Origin: Sabellastarte sp. h YS-2021
Taxonomy: Eukaryota > Annelida > Polychaeta > Sabellida > Sabellidae
NCBI GenBank assembly: GCA_964017235.1
Contig: OZ024928.1
Location: 2,356,001-2,420,000 of the forward strand
Length of the DNA stretch: 64,000 bases
Direction of reading: 5' to 3'
Position 1 is the stretch's first letter, and each line of letters starts with the position of its first letter. The notes under the pieces are model-generated. The model saw nothing but the letters and a program-made list of their open reading frames with translations, made no database searches and was not told the DNA's origin. Positions 1-15,400 of this stretch are shown one piece after another. Position numbers and translations under genes: made by a program.

Positions 1-338
1 ATGCATATAGATATATCATCATTATAAAGCTTCTCCTCACTTAGAGCATTAAAATCCAGGCAGAAATGGCAGAGAATTGTAAAGATAAAAATTGATGATT
101 TTATGTTCACTGCTGCCACTTTGCATGGATACCTGCTTAATTTTTCAAAATGAAGTGCGATAAAAGTAGTTAAGATTCGGGTTAGGTATATATGGTTTTA
201 TCGGACTGATTAATTATGGTCAAAAGTAAATGTAAAATGATCTTGCGGATACATTCGAATCGTCTTTTTCTCAGGAAGACAAAAATCCTATTCTAATGGT
301 TTGATTGTATATATTTGATTACATGTTTGTCACTTTCT
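1..338 (-). other. 3' UTR/flank of the EGF gene
   Basis: Follows the TGA at 339. I see no AATAAA on the minus strand here, so the UTR probably runs past the window edge. Confidence 0.4.
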
Positions 339-481
339 TCACCAGCTGCTCTTATTCATTTCCACTGGTGTCAGTGTGGATTTAGGACGCATTTGTGTAC
401 TAGCTGGAGTCATTCCATCAGGATCTAGTTCCTCTTGCACCTTTTTGTCACGTTTCCTGACCATCAAGTAAGAAACTGCAA
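339..481 (-). CDS. Exon 24: end of the helix, cytoplasmic tail, stop
   Basis: Starts in phase 1 after TTTTCTAG. Encodes VAVSYLMV, then Arg-Lys-Arg-Asp-Lys-Lys (stop-transfer) and a tail of about 39 residues ending Asn-Lys-Ser-Ser-Trp, TGA at 341-339. No kinase, ITAM or clear PDZ-binding motif is visible. Confidence 0.85.
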
Positions 482-3400
482 CTAGAAAAAAACATGCAAA
501 ATTAAACATTGTGACACTTAATTTTCATACTTTGAATTCTGTTATAATTTTAAAATTTAAAAAAAATGGTTACTTTGCTCCAATGGTAATAATCAGCAAG
601 AAATGACTGTTTTGGACTTTTGTTTGTATAAGTGTATCTGTTAGATACCGCCTGTGCATTAATAGGCAGATTTGTATGACTAAACTTCACCTGGGGGACT
701 TAAGCCCAGACTTAGACTTTGGTCTTAAATTTTATCAACAGAATGGTAAGTCCATGGTCTTAGACTTAGCGGATTTCATAAAGCCGCTCAAAGTCCATGA
801 AATTGCTAAGTCAGTGGACTTAACTTTAAGTCTGGAAGGCAGTGGTCTTAAATTTTGTAAAGAGGACTTAAATATACCCACCATAAACTTTTATCCACTT
901 CAAAATTTGAAATGGCTGTAAAGAAAGTATAATTATACAGAAGACCTCACTAAAATAGTCTTTGGGAAGTTTATATGTGGTAACAAGGTTTTCCATTTCA
1001 AAACAGCACTTTTCCTTAGATAAAATGCATCAAATGAAGAGTATATGCCACCAATAGTATATTTTGAACAGATATAAAAGGTCACATGACACACAAAGCC
1101 GCTGTGGTTATATGATAAGCTTGGACTTAGCTAAGTCACCCTTTGTGAAATCCATTTAAGTCCCAGACCTAGCTAAGACCAAAGTCTTAGATTTACATCC
1201 CAGACTTAGCTAAAAACTTGGCTAAGTATAAGACTCCTTCGTTAAATCAGCCCGTGGGTAAGAGTATTATGTTCTCTTTTCAAAGGAGTCATCACACCAC
1301 AGAAGCTGAGGACATGCCCTAATATAAAGCTGTCTGTTGAACAGGACATAAAACCCCAACTTTGACTTCAACAGAGATAAGTCATATCACCACAAAATTA
1401 AGCTGTAAGTACCTTACCAATAAAAATCTTTCATTGTGACTAATGGGGCAGAAATACTAACTCGCAAAGGTTTTTAAATATATTCGAAAATATGATGGCC
1501 ATCTAAATCAAACAGCGACACTACATTCTCATAGAACTTTTATAGTGCTTAATCTCTATGTGCAGATACCTAAAGAATCTCGCAAATGGAGAATTTTGAC
1601 AAAATCATATACACCCCTTTATCCTCCCCTTCAACAGAGACACAGTGGTGCAACAGATTACAGACAGCCTCACACCTCACCGAGTCCTGGGTTTGATTAC
1701 CGGTTCATCCTCTACAGGGAAAGTTATTAGTTGCTTGTAGTGCCTAATGGTTTTCCTTATAGAAACCAACTAGTATACATTGCTTCCCACCACCCCACCA
1801 CCCCACCCCAGTTAGAGGTTGGTTTATATATGACCTATGTAATGTGTGGAAAGCAAGGTCAAAGCCAATCAATCAACAAGGATTGAATGATTGAATCAAA
1901 TATCTGTGGATGGCTTTTGAAATAGAGCATTCTTTTCACGTGCAACATGCTAATAGTTTAAGTTCTAAATTCCATAATAAGGACCAGAAATACTGGCTAT
2001 AAATGGAGTCTTTTAATTAGGTCATACAATAACAGTAAACAATTATTCAACGGCAGAAATATAAAGTAAATTGTAATTTTAAAGATATATATTTGTTTAA
2101 TTTAAATGTGCTGTAACCAGCCTTTACAATAGAAATAATGTCCCTGAGTTTGTACTTAATTAGTGAATTTAGGATAAAAATCCACTATGATGGATTTAGG
2201 CCTGATGTATTTTGTTTGTCATCATTGGGGGCTTTATCAGACAACTAGTAGTCAACAGCTAAGTGCATCTGCAGGTGCCATGTCTGACTCTATAAGTCAT
2301 TTGACTTTCCTTCTGCACTGTGTAATTAAAAGTCTTCATACATTGCACAAAGGTGATTTAAATTTGAGGTTTATGTCCTATTCAACAGCCAGGATTATAT
2401 TGGGATAGGTACCCGCATTTCCACTTGTGGGAGTTGTACCCACACATAGAGGTGCTAATCCACTAATCCATTGAGGGCCTCCTGTTACACTGTTTAAAAT
2501 ATGTTTACATGGACATTATGGATGACTGTGTGGTGTACGTTTTATCAATTACAATAAACTCTTCTATCTTAGGATTTTATGTGGTGCAGTTGCATACTTC
2601 TCTGTTGATCTGTTGATGACACAGGGGTTAATTAAATTTGCATTCGTACAGTCCAACCTGTCCTTTTATTGCGCAAAATCACCAAAGTAAATCATGGTAA
2701 CAGACTGTCTCTATCTGGAGTCAGTATCTACAAATGAACTCGAGGAATTGTGCAGTTGCAGCTCCTTTTGGAGTGGAATATGTAGTTGTCAGCCCACAGT
2801 AAACCATAGCTTCTTTCCAATCCATATTAAAACACATATCTTTTTACAGCAAATTGTATCTCTGATCCCTATACCCTGCCTCTAGCCTGGTAAACGTTTA
2901 TTTTGGTTTTGGTAACTGGACCCTCCCTTATTTGGTCATCAGCGCCTTAGTAAATAGTCACTTAAATATGGGACCACACAAATCATTCATATCAATTAAC
3001 CATATATCAGACTGAGTAAAAATGGCATATATTCTTACCAAAACAATCTGAACCCACTAATGCTGCAGCTACAGCAGGTCCAACAATGTACCACATCATG
3101 GGTGAGTTGGAACGGTCAGCACCACTGGATGCGTCATCTCCCAATTGCGCAAGAATATCTGCAACAATTGTTATTTTTTTCAGTACCTATTCAAAAGTAG
3201 TAGTAGTGAGCGCCTGTGTGGCAGCATAACTATGAAACTCCAGCATAAAGCACTTTTTACACTGTTTCTATGAAAGGATATGTCACATATTTAGTATCAG
3301 GCTATAGAAGAAATTACATGGTAAAGTGTGATACTGTGGTTTCTACAAACTTTCTGAGATAGTAAGTCTAAAATCTGAATAAGTGTGTATAAGTAATGCA

Positions 3401-6400
3401 TAAAATCAAAGGATAAAAACCAGACATGTGGCCAGTCATCATTGCAACACAGTGCTTTTCGATTACTGCACACAGACCTGAAGCTCACAGAGGTTGTGTA
3501 AATAGACTCAAGGAAGCAGAAATGATGTCTCCTGTGGTATGTGATAAAAGATTACTTCCCTGCCACCCACACCACATTGGTGTGCACATCCAGCATAGCC
3601 TTGCTCAAGGCTCTGATCTCCTTATTGGGATAAGTCACAAATGATTCAATATACAAGAAATGACCTCTTAGCATATGGAGGCATAGGTTCTGCCATTAGG
3701 ATGTAATTAGAACCATCAAAAGCCCAGGACTAAATGCTAAACAAACAAGATGTGGAAAAAGAAGAGGTGTAAAGTTGAAACATCAACTGAAAACATGCTG
3801 TTAATCACAGCAACTTGATACACATTAAATGTGACAAAATCCCCCCCCCCCCCCACTTCCTTGACAAATGTGTGCCTGGTAAATGCTCAGTCAGCCAGGA
3901 ATAAAGTGGATGTACTGACAGGTTATATCCTTGAAAAGGAGCTTGATATAACTGTGCTCACTGAAACTTGGCTAAAGGATGGAGACAATGCAATGACCAA
4001 GGACTTAGCCCCTGATGGATTTAGTATCAAAAGTGTAAATAGTAAACTCAAAATGGTGGAGGGGTTGCAGTTGTCTACAGAGATGCCTTACTTTTCAAGC
4101 CTTCTGATCACAAACACTTTAAATCTTTTGAATATATATACTTAGTTCAATAAGTCACAACACAAAGTGTCTCACACTTTTAGTTGTGTATTGGCCACCT
4201 GGATCTAACTCTTGCCCTATAGGAGTATTTTTAATGACATCTGTGAACTAATGGATATTGTTTGTCAAGAGAAAGAACAATTGCTTATACTGGGTGATTT
4301 TAATATCCACTATGACAAAATCAGTGATGGCAACCGCTGGCATTTGTGTAAGTTACTGGAAACACACAACCTAGTTCAACATGTACAGGGTCCCACACAC
4401 CAATCTGGTCATACTTTAGATCTGGTTATTACCAGGGAAGATGATGGACTAATCTGATCTCCCCCTGTTGATGACCTTTACATCTCTGATCATGTGACAC
4501 TCATTTTTAGCATTCAACTCTCTAAACCTCTTCCAGAAATGAAAAAAGTAGCTTATAGAAAAATCAACAAAATTGTCACACTGATCCTAAAGAAAGAAGG
4601 GGCAGATCCTGACTTCAAGAACTTCCGTCCAATTTCAAACCTTCCTTTTCTCTCAAAACTTGTGGAAAAGGTTGTGTGTAAACAACTTACAGAATACATT
4701 GAGTTAAATAGCCTGCATGAACCCTACCAATCTGCATACAGACCCTGTCACTCCACAGAAACAGCAGTATTAATAGTAGTAAATGACATTCATCTCGAAT
4801 TGGATAACAGGAAAGTAGTTCTGTTAACACTTCTCTATCTCTCAGCAGCATTTGATACAGTGGATCACAAGATCCTTTTGGATAGACTGAGTGATATGTA
4901 TGGTGTACAAGGCACAGCTCTCATATGGTTTCATTCATATCTTGATAACAGGGGTCAGAGTGTTATGATCAATGGTGTTAGGTCTAACCAACATACTTTG
5001 GAGTATAGCATACCTCAAGGGTCAGTCATGGGACCGGACCTATACTGTAAATATACTAAACCAGTGGCGGGGATTATAAGTCAACATTTCATTCAATATC
5101 ATCTATATGCTGATGACTTTCAACTGTATACATCCCTCAGTCCTGATATTGACAACCAATCTTGATAGTATCCAATGAGAGTATCCAATCTTGAAAATTG
5201 TATTGCTGATATTAGTAAGTGGGTGTATGAATAAGTTAAAACTGAACCAAGATAAAACTGAATTTATACACTTTGGTAATTCTATCCACCAAAACAAAAT
5301 GTTTATCAACTCAATAACAGTGAGTCTAACATTAGCTCAAGTGAATGTGTCAGGAATCTTGGGGTTTACCTTGACCAAGAATTCAGCATGGAAAAACATG
5401 TGAATCAGCTTTGTAAATCCTATTACTTTCAGCTTAGAAACATTAGATACATAAGATCAAGTCTTACAGCTGAAGCAGCAAAAATAGTAATTCAAGCCCT
5501 TGTCATGTCAAAGTTAGACTATTGCAACAGTATTCTCTTTGGTATCTCGATCAAGCTATTAGTTAAACTACAGAGGGTTCAGAATTATGCAGCAAGACTT
5601 GTGTTGACCTCAAATATGGAGCACCAAAGTTCTCCTGAATGCTTGCAGACACTGCATTGGTTACCTATCAAGTACCTGATTCAGTACAAAATTCTTCTGT
5701 TGGTGTTTTTAAATCAACTAAAGGATTTGCACCTCTTTATCTCCAAGATGTACTTCAACCATACCAAAATGCAAGATTACTACTCTCATCAAGTAAATAT
5801 TTGCTGACAGTTCCAAAGTCCAAGTTGAAAACATTTGGAGACCATGCTTTTGCTGTTTGTAGACCAAAGCTATGGAATGATTTGCCTAACCATGTAAAAA
5901 CATCAACATCTACCAGTGATTTTAAGAAGAAGTTAAAAACTCACTTCTTCAATTGTGCCTTTAAACAATAAATAATTGTTATAAATAATGTAGATGTCCA
6001 GGCTGTAAAGCGCATTGATTACTGTTTGTAGATTTTGCACTATAGAAAAACATTTATTATTATTATTAAAATTAAAAAGAGGTCAGTAGGCTCATGCAAG
6101 TTTGGAATTTAATCCCTTATCCCTCAAGACTGTGGGTGTGGTGTTTGAACAACGTTTGTGTCAGATATGCAGAGTGTATGTCCTGGTATGGCCTTAGTTG
6201 TTAAGAGGTCTTAAACTGTAACTTTAATGTTTTATATGCACAGAACTGAAGGCCCAATCAGTTACTTTGTTTAAATGTGGTTTTACTTGCTACCATCATT
6301 GACAGACATATATCTGTATCTGTCAGTGACTTTGTCAATTTACGTTTTAGTTAAATCAGTCATAGTGAAAGAAATCAAATTTGAAATGATAAAAACTTGA

Positions 6401-9400
6401 ACCCAAGTTTGTTGGATGTATTTTCCATTTTGTCTTTACCCGAGTATGTATATTTTTGATCCTATTTTTCTTTGAAATATCTTATTGATATTGATGGATT
6501 AAATAAGAATCAACTGAAATTTAGTCATCATTAAAACAATATCACAGTGATATTTTCATTGACGTTTGGCTCAGTGAATTGAACATAATCATGGTCAAAC
6601 AATAATCGAAATTGGACCAGAAGTAGAAATCGGACCAGAAATAAGAAATGATCATTTAAACTAAGATTACTTCAGCCATTCTTTGCCTGTTACAGTCATT
6701 ATACAATGTTTGGACTAGACCTCATGACAATATTACCAGCATCACAGTTGGTCCCCGTGTATTCAGCTGTACATTCACAGGTGTAGCCGTCAGCTTTGTC
6801 TCTACACTGGCCACCATTTTGACAAGGGGAGTCGGCACAGGTCACTCTAGTCTGGTTACCAGCTTTAATATAATTAGGAGAAAAAAAGGGAAAAAATAAC
6901 AAAGAAAAATATTTTCAGTGAAGTAAAAAGAATTAAGCTTTTTTCTTCAAGTTGAGCAATTGATTCTATCTTTTATGCCCCTGTTCCACCACACGACTAA
7001 GGCTCCCGATTAAGGTATTTGGGGAATGGGTTTCCCAAAAATATAGAGTCCTAGGAAGTCGGCTTGAGTCTGTTTGGGTTGGTTGCTGCCAGTATAAAAA
7101 TCAAACATGTTTGATATTTTGCACGATTGTAACTGATCCACTTTTGACCCTACCCACCTATTTCCTAGTCCCAGGCTTCCTGATTCCTCCTCAGACCCCA
7201 ATTACACAATCCTACGTTGTCTGAGGCCTCCTGGGATTCATACCTTAGCTTAGTCCCAGGAGGCCAGGACTTAGTCCCAGATTGATCCCCAATCCACCTT
7301 GAAAAAGGAAAAACAAAAATCTGCCATTGCAGTCTAAGGAAATCAGTTATTAGTCCTAGGAGGGCTGAGGCGGCCTCAGACCAGTCTGAGACCCAGTCTG
7401 TATATCCCTGATCACAAACGTGGCTTAATCGCTTCTTAGTCACGGAATGATTGTGAGTTGTCTGAGGACGTCTGAGGCTTCCTGAGGATGATCTGAACTT
7501 CATCAAAGAACTGGATCAAGATTATTTTACATTTTCCCACCCAGTTTTCAGATTTTTCTCACCGACTCTCAAAAATTAAGGGTCGTAGGATAAATCAGGG
7601 ATTAATCCTTTGGTGGAACAGGAGCATTACAATCTATGAGTTGTGATTTTTATACTTTTTTTATGTTTCTTCCTCATACCACAATATTTAAGATGCAGAG
7701 AGTATTACTTGGGTGGTGCATAGTTATAAAATAATCACTAGAGATGATAAATCAATCCAATAATCAGATTCCAATAAGACAATTATTGCGTGTTTCGCCT
7801 TCAATGACATTTAAAAAAAACACTTTAAACAAGGCCAAATGGAGTTTCAGTCTACTAGCACAAGACACAAAGTAATAAGGAGATGAGTGATGCACTGAAA
7901 TGGTCACCCATCCCAGTACTGGCGTAGCCCATTGTTGCTTAACTTCAGGGATTTGACAGGTACTCATCATGCTACGCCACAATTCATGAAAGTCCGGAGA
8001 CAAAAAACAACAAAGAAGAAAAAAGTGATCTCTAGAAGTGTGAGCCTTGCCAGAGCAATAGATCTGAATCCCATAAAACTGAACAGAAGCTGTGTAAAAA
8101 TGCCTTTCTTATGATTAAAGTTGCAGGCTACATAGTCTGCATATACCCTGGTTTGTACTTCCAAGTTTGTCAGTTAAATTTGGCTCATGGTGGATAAACA
8201 GAGACATCTATAGTATATAACAGGAAACAGTTTATACCTAAGACGTCTTCACATCTTGAGCCTGTATACCCGGATGCACAGAGACATGTATACGGATTAC
8301 CAGTGTCATTGCAAGTTCCGCCATTTTCACATGGATTGGGGTCGCATCCACTTCTGGGTGTATTATCTAAAATTTAATATTATGCATAAATTAATAGTTT
8401 ATTTATTTGGGGTTTTACGTCATTTTCAACACTGTACAGGTCATATCATGATCGGTATTTTTGTGGGCAGAGGAAACCAGTACGTACAGTTGATTAAGGT
8501 TCTGTACTGTAAACTGCCAACAATAGGTAAGCAACTACCAACTTTCCCACAAAAGGTCCGGGGTTGAACTGCAAACGTCAGAGGTGGGAGGCGAGTGTGT
8601 TACCACTGCGCCACCATGGTCCCCCACATAAATTAATGGAGTTTTTCCAGATAAATCATTTACATAATGTCAGCTATTATCTCCACTAGAAGGTATGTGT
8701 TTGGATGTGTTGTTTTTGTTTGTTTGTCTTCAGCAAAGGAAGTAATGGGTAAATTTGGAAAAAAGATCTGGATCGTACTATCGAAACAAAAATTCTACAG
8801 TCTCATTTTTGATTATTAGGGGCTAAATGAATGCTACTTAAAGGTAATAGATCTATTGAATCAGAGAAATAACATTATGACATGTGAAGAATTAGGGTCA
8901 CAACCGAATTGGAACACCAGTATCCTCCATACTAATTCTCTTTTAGCTGCTATACCAAAAAGGTGGAAGTCAAAGATAAATGGTAGTGCATTTAAATTTC
9001 AAGGAACACCATGTTTTAGCCTAGTAATAAACAAGTGTATAACACCAAGATATAACTTATATAATTGGAATAAAATTTCCAGTAATAAGTGTTTCCACTG
9101 TTTTAACGTTGATACTTTAGAACATCACTTATACTACTGTCCTGTGTCAACAAAGTTTTGGTGTGAAATAAATAATTTCCTGCACAACACCATTTCAGTA
9201 AAAATACATTTTTCAGTATGTAAAATTTTGTTTGGCATATTCAATTATTTATATTTATGATGATGTATTTATAATAATAAATTTAATTATATTATTGGGG
9301 AAATGGTTCCTTAATAGTCGTAAATCAAGTGAAAGACCTGTCATTTTCTCCGAGTTTGTAAAAACGTTAAAAGATAAACTAGAAAGTATTAGAGTGTGCC

Positions 9401-12400
9401 ACACATTCAAAAATGATTTGGAGGCTTTTAATAGCAAATGTGGACTACTGTATGATAAACTTTGATTAGAAATAGTGACTACTTGTATACATAGCAAAAA
9501 CAGAATAATAGTGTGCATATAATATGTGCTAAATGTTATGTTGCTAAATGGTGTAGAATACTAGTACTTTAATAGGGATTTGCTTACCCTAGTTTTACAC
9601 TTAATTTCAGTAATTTGTTGCTGTCTGTTTTCTTAACCAAGGAATAGAAATGACTGACTGGGAATTTCTCTTGCCTTTTCGGTAATAAAGAATAAACACT
9701 CACAATGTTTGTGTTAAATACTTCATTATATAACTGTCATATGTACATGTATTGTAATATAACATATACAAAAAGAGGCAATAAAAATCTTTTAAAAAGG
9801 TTAAAATTACAATATGGGCGTACTTTGCTATCTTGGGGGAGTTGTGAACTCTGTAAAGGTTTTATGGTTCCTGTTAAAACAATCAACAAATTCATGTTCC
9901 TTGAAATAGACTGTCCAGTTTTTATTTTTGTCAGTTCTTTACAACTCCAAATTTTTCTCTAAGACACCTCCTGGCGCACTCAGAGGAAAGGAATGTGCCC
10001 AATATCAACAATTACAGAAGAACTGGTTCCAAATGACATCCCGTGAAGTTAGTAATACCAATACAAAACACCATAGAGTGAAGTGCAGTATTGAATTTAG
10101 TGATGTAAGCAAGACAAAGTTACCAAGGAGGACCCCGCATTATTTTTTTGGAAACATAATTAATGTGTAAACAATTAACTAATTAGCCATCTAGAGGGCA
10201 TTATTAGTGGCGATAATATAATTTCTGCATGGTATTGGTGGCCTAAATTCATACACAACCAATCAGTTTAAAGCTTACAATGGCCTTATTTTTGTGGTAG
10301 CATGGCCGCGAATCGCGAGTGTTAGCAAGAATTGCATTTTATTAAAACGGCTAAGATAAATATTCCTGTATGCTTTGGAGTTAACAGAAGTTGCTAACAG
10401 TGTGATGTCATTGTTCATTGTTGTTGAGGTTTGAAAGGAAAGAGTTGTGGAACGGTCGGTTTTGTCCTTGATTGTGGGTTTGCTGGTGCTAGTTTGTTTG
10501 TGGATGCAGGTGAGTGGTTAGGTTATGTGTGGTATGTTATAATTGAATCTATGTTTACAACTACCAAGCCCAATCTGCTAGTTAAAAGCAAACACTCATG
10601 ATTCACAGCCACGCTACCACATTTTGTTTTAGTATCCCAGATTGGTTACATTAGTTCAAAGAATAATAAGAGCAATTCCTCTAGACACCAAGAGGGAGTT
10701 GGGGTTAAATCATAACATTTGGTTGATTTCAAAGTTTTGGATAGTTACCTCATGCTATTTTTGAGGCATTTCATTCAGTTACTCATCACAAAGGTACTAC
10801 TCCTCATTCAACTGACAACTTTATTATTATTAGTTACATTAGTTATTGGATTTTTTTTTCCAATCTCAGGCATATGATTAATTAGCCAAGTCAAGTGGTA
10901 TATTTACACTGAACATACCTGTCTGGCAATTGTCGCCTAAATATCCAGCAGGACAAGAACATGTATAGGAGTTGCCACTCACAGAACATGTCCCACCGTT
11001 TTGACATGGGTTGTTGTCACACGCTGTTTCCGCTGAAATTATGTAATTTATAAACGAAATAGTTATTATTTATTTATTGTAATTTAGAGGCTTTACTTTC
11101 TCACAATATATTTTTGCCTATGTGGCAGCGCACTATGCTTATGTGCTTGAGTAAAATTGTCTTATAAAAATTAAACAAAAATGAGAAAAATTAAACCATC
11201 CATGTTATATTATCATCTTCATTTATGATAACTTTTTGTACATGTCATTCAAGAAGGTTTCTTACTATATCCCAACTTAAAGACTCAAGGTACTATTTCA
11301 CTTATACCAATTTAATAAGTACAGTCCAAGCCCTAGTGACTGATATTCCCATAACACCTAGGTCAAACAGTTACTTGCTGGCCTTATGAGCTGAATACAA
11401 GACAAAATATTCAAATCAAGTGGACTCATTTATGAACGTATCCATTCAGTCTCATAAGTGTAAATAAATAGGAGTGCTATTCAGGTGGGACAGCCTGCCA
11501 CAAGCCAGAACACATTATATCACAGGCCACATTATATTTCCCTAAGTTATGGAATGATCTTCCATATGATATACGCAGTGCTCCAAATCTCTCCAGTTTC
11601 AAAAGTCGACTCAAAACCTACTTATTTCAGAAATCATTCCCACCATAGCTTCTTACTACCGAACACCGGACCGCCTCCCTGGCAACGACTCGGAACATGT
11701 CTAATGTCTCATGATTTATGCCTTACGGATTGGATGGTGTGCCTTAGAATCTGTTGATACGGAGATTAAGCACCTGGACAACTGATTGATTGATTGATTG
11801 ATTACAAGCTGTATTAAACTCTACAAGAAAGAGGTGAAGGAATGGCGAAGTGGCTTTTCTGGGCAACTGGTTTGTAAAGGTACACTATCAACATGCAAGA
11901 TCTCATTGGAGTCATAAATAGTTACATCTACATTGAACTGTGTCAACTGGTAGGCCATAAAAGAAACTCAGAGTCTCATTGTTGACCATGTATCAATGTT
12001 ACGGAGTTTCTTTAGCCTGGGTTTAGGAACTAATAACAGAGAAACTGGTCATCCGAGGCACTATGTACCAGTCTGTACCTGGAATTGAATTGAAGCCAAC
12101 GTGTCTTATAATTTATTTACAGTGTAATTAACAGAAATAAAGTATACAATGAATTTAAACTTGAACCAGGTAGAAGACATGATGTAATAACTAGTTAGTT
12201 ACTAATTGAAAACCGTATGTTTATCGGTCAAGAGCCAATTTCAAGTAGAAATTTGATTGCCTGTCAAAGGGTAACCTATTCAGTTAGCTGCTTCACGTGT
12301 GATGTCTTCATATACATGTACCTCTATCAATGCACATTTTATTTAACAGAAACTTATTCTAATCAAATAAACAATCACAATTAGATTTAAATATGCATTC

Positions 12401-15400
12401 ACACATGCATCCTGCTTGACATTGAATTGAATTTAATGTGTTTTTGGCTGATTCAAGGTATATGCTACATTGACCAAGTCATGTGGTATATTTACGCTGA
12501 ACACACCTGCCTGGCAATTGTCACCCAAGTATCCTTCAGGACAAGAACATCGGTAGGAATTGCCAATCACAGCACATGTACCATCATTTTGACATGGGTT
12601 GTTGTCACACACTGTTGCATTGGGACTTTCTGAAATTGACCAGATATATTTTATCATTTTTATCTAGCAAAATATTTCGTTACTGCAGGATTGAAGGCAC
12701 TATTTCAGCTATCTAGAGTTCACAAAAACTAAATAATCAATAGTAACTGAAATTCCTTTAAATGAACCTCATGGTTGTGGTCAAATAGACATTCCAGTGG
12801 TCCTTGAGCCCGCCACTCGAGATTGCACCTATTATTGTCATTTAAGTGGTCATTCTACCCATAATGTTCCTGTCTTCACTTGAAATTGAACCCAGATCCT
12901 TTATATTCAACTTTGAGTATGTTACCCACTTGGCCAAATAGGCGGATAATTTTTTGGAATGTTATTAGCGTTTCAATTGTAGCAGTCTTGAGGTTATATC
13001 TCGTGACTAATAATGTACACACGTACGTGCCTTCCATCATCTGATACCCTCTGTTACCCTCATTAAAGCCTGCCACTAGTAAATGTTCTTATTTAATGAT
13101 ATGTAACTTAATTTGCATATGTGACGTCATTCCAACTAAAATGAATTCTAAGTGAGTAAGTCGGTCACTAAAGAATCGTGTAAGTTATTCAATAGTGGTG
13201 ACATGAAATAAGCTGGCAACATTTTGGAATTGTTGTACAAAAACAGGTGGTCTAAATTTGAATCAGAAAGAAACTGAGAAATTGTTAACATATTTTCTGC
13301 CAATTCAATCCAGAGCAGCATAAGTGCATTTATGTATTTGAGAACTCAGTTCATTTTGTTCATATTGTCCTTCAAATTACTAGTAGTAGCTACTAGAATT
13401 AGCTACATGTCCATATCTGCATGCAGGGTGACAACAAGGTTTTGTTGGCTGGTTTTGAGATTATTGAGGAGATTCATGCTTTGGTCATGAGCAACTAATG
13501 AATGGGCTAAGTTACTTTTGGCAAAGAATCACTGCGGTACCCTCCATTTCATGTCTGGGTAAGATGCACTCGCCATGATTCAATGGGATTCATATTTGGT
13601 TATGAAGCATACTCCACAACAACAAACACAATTTGCATTCTGGAAGGCATTTATAAAGTCTTTTAACAACCTTTGGTGAGCTAAAGTAAAATGTACACAG
13701 TGGGGTGGGATGGATACATGGAACATCTCTTTTTAAACGTGCATTAGCCAGATACCTATAATGATGATGTTATGCCACAAAAATCAAATATGTACAATGA
13801 AACAAGCCCACAGAAAGGTGTGAACTAAACATATGAATTCACAGAATAGAAAATGCTGTATGTAAAAATCATACAAAAAGGAATTCAGTTCATGTACCTG
13901 TTTGGCAGTTGTTCCCTGTGTATCCAGAAGCACAAGCACATGTATATCTGTTGTCTCCATCTACACAGGTGCCACTATTCTGACATGGGTTAGGTGAGCA
14001 TTCATCTGTTTCATCTGGAAATACATTAAAATTAAACATTTAAATTTCCCACTAATTGATTTACTTAGTTTTTATGTTCCTTTCAAAATATTTTACAGGT
14101 TACATCAAGACCATTAGTTGTGTGGAAGCTGGAAAGCAGCTTATCATCCGTCACATGCTGGGTCTGTCCTCACTAGAGGGTAAATACAGATTCATCAACA
14201 AGTGTGTGGCCTACAAAGATGTTGTTTTTTATTAGAAAAGCATTTTACACAACTGCTTATCCTTTTTGTGGAAATAAAATCCATGCAGATATGACAGTGA
14301 AAATGCAAGTGAGAGGAAAGTTTGTATATCACACATATGACACCCTTTTGCATTTTTCAAATATGGGCTAATTTAAATTATTATTCATACTCATGTTCAA
14401 AAGTGATGTATATTAAAAGTAAAACATCCTTCATTAGACATATACAGATGAGGAGTAACAATATACTGAAAGTTACACACTCGTACAATATTGTCTTCTT
14501 CATATATGTTTTGTATATGTCATTTGAGAAGTTTTCCTATTCCATATCAGTTGGTCAAGATTTTACACTGAAAACCATTAGGGACTGGATGCAACTTCTT
14601 CTTCGGAGGTTATGGTGGGAAACAAGACAGGAACTGAGGTATGGGAGGGGAATTCAAACCCCCAGCTAAATAGGATTGCTGGTATAAGAATCATAAGAAA
14701 ACACCTGTCTGGTGATTGGCCATGTGCTAACTAGGGCTCTTATTACTTCCACTGAAGAGGAATATTTTAGCAGCTTTAGTTTGCTTGTAAAAAAGTATCT
14801 CAAGAAGGAATTTTGGTGACAATTTTGGAACATGAAACTGCTGATTCAGTTTTGGTAGTGATCCAGATCACCATCTGTATCCACGAATGTTTGAAGTATT
14901 TGCAGAATTGATCCATTTCAGTATAAGTGTATATACCTGCATAATTAATTGTCAGATTGTTTTGTAAAAAATACAGGACACTGACACAATAGTGTCTATA
15001 ATATGCGTAAAGACAAATAATTTGGCACACCCTCAACTTTGCACAAAAGTTGCCTATAGAGAAGGTGGTAGGATAAATAGTTTGTTGTCGTTAATAACAC
15101 TTGTTCATTTCAAAGTTGATTCCCACTGAGTGGCCAATTTGGTTTGCTGTTTTCAAGCAATTATAAACAACTTATCATCCCTTAAAATCACTGTTAAGGT
15201 TAATGGATGTGAATATCTGTGGGTAAAGCAGATGTCAAACTGGCCCTTGTGTGACTTTATATTTTAGTCAATGGAACCCACAAAAAATAAGCCCATATAA
15301 GGATTTAATAACAGTTGTGCCCATTTATGATTCCAAGCAGTATATTTAAAGTCTCACCACAATCAGTTCCTGTGTATCCATCAGCACAGTCACAGGTGTA

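Noticed and set aside
676..921. 81-residue open frame as a small protein
   Set aside because: It lies wholly inside MITE M1; the well-preserved copy at 63022 does not keep the frame.
7010..7506. Overlapping minus-strand frames as exons
   Set aside because: Inside an inverted-repeat MITE; no domain, no splice context.
14322..14669. 115-residue open frame as a host exon
   Set aside because: No domain, no splice-compatible context on the plus strand, and AT-rich composition.
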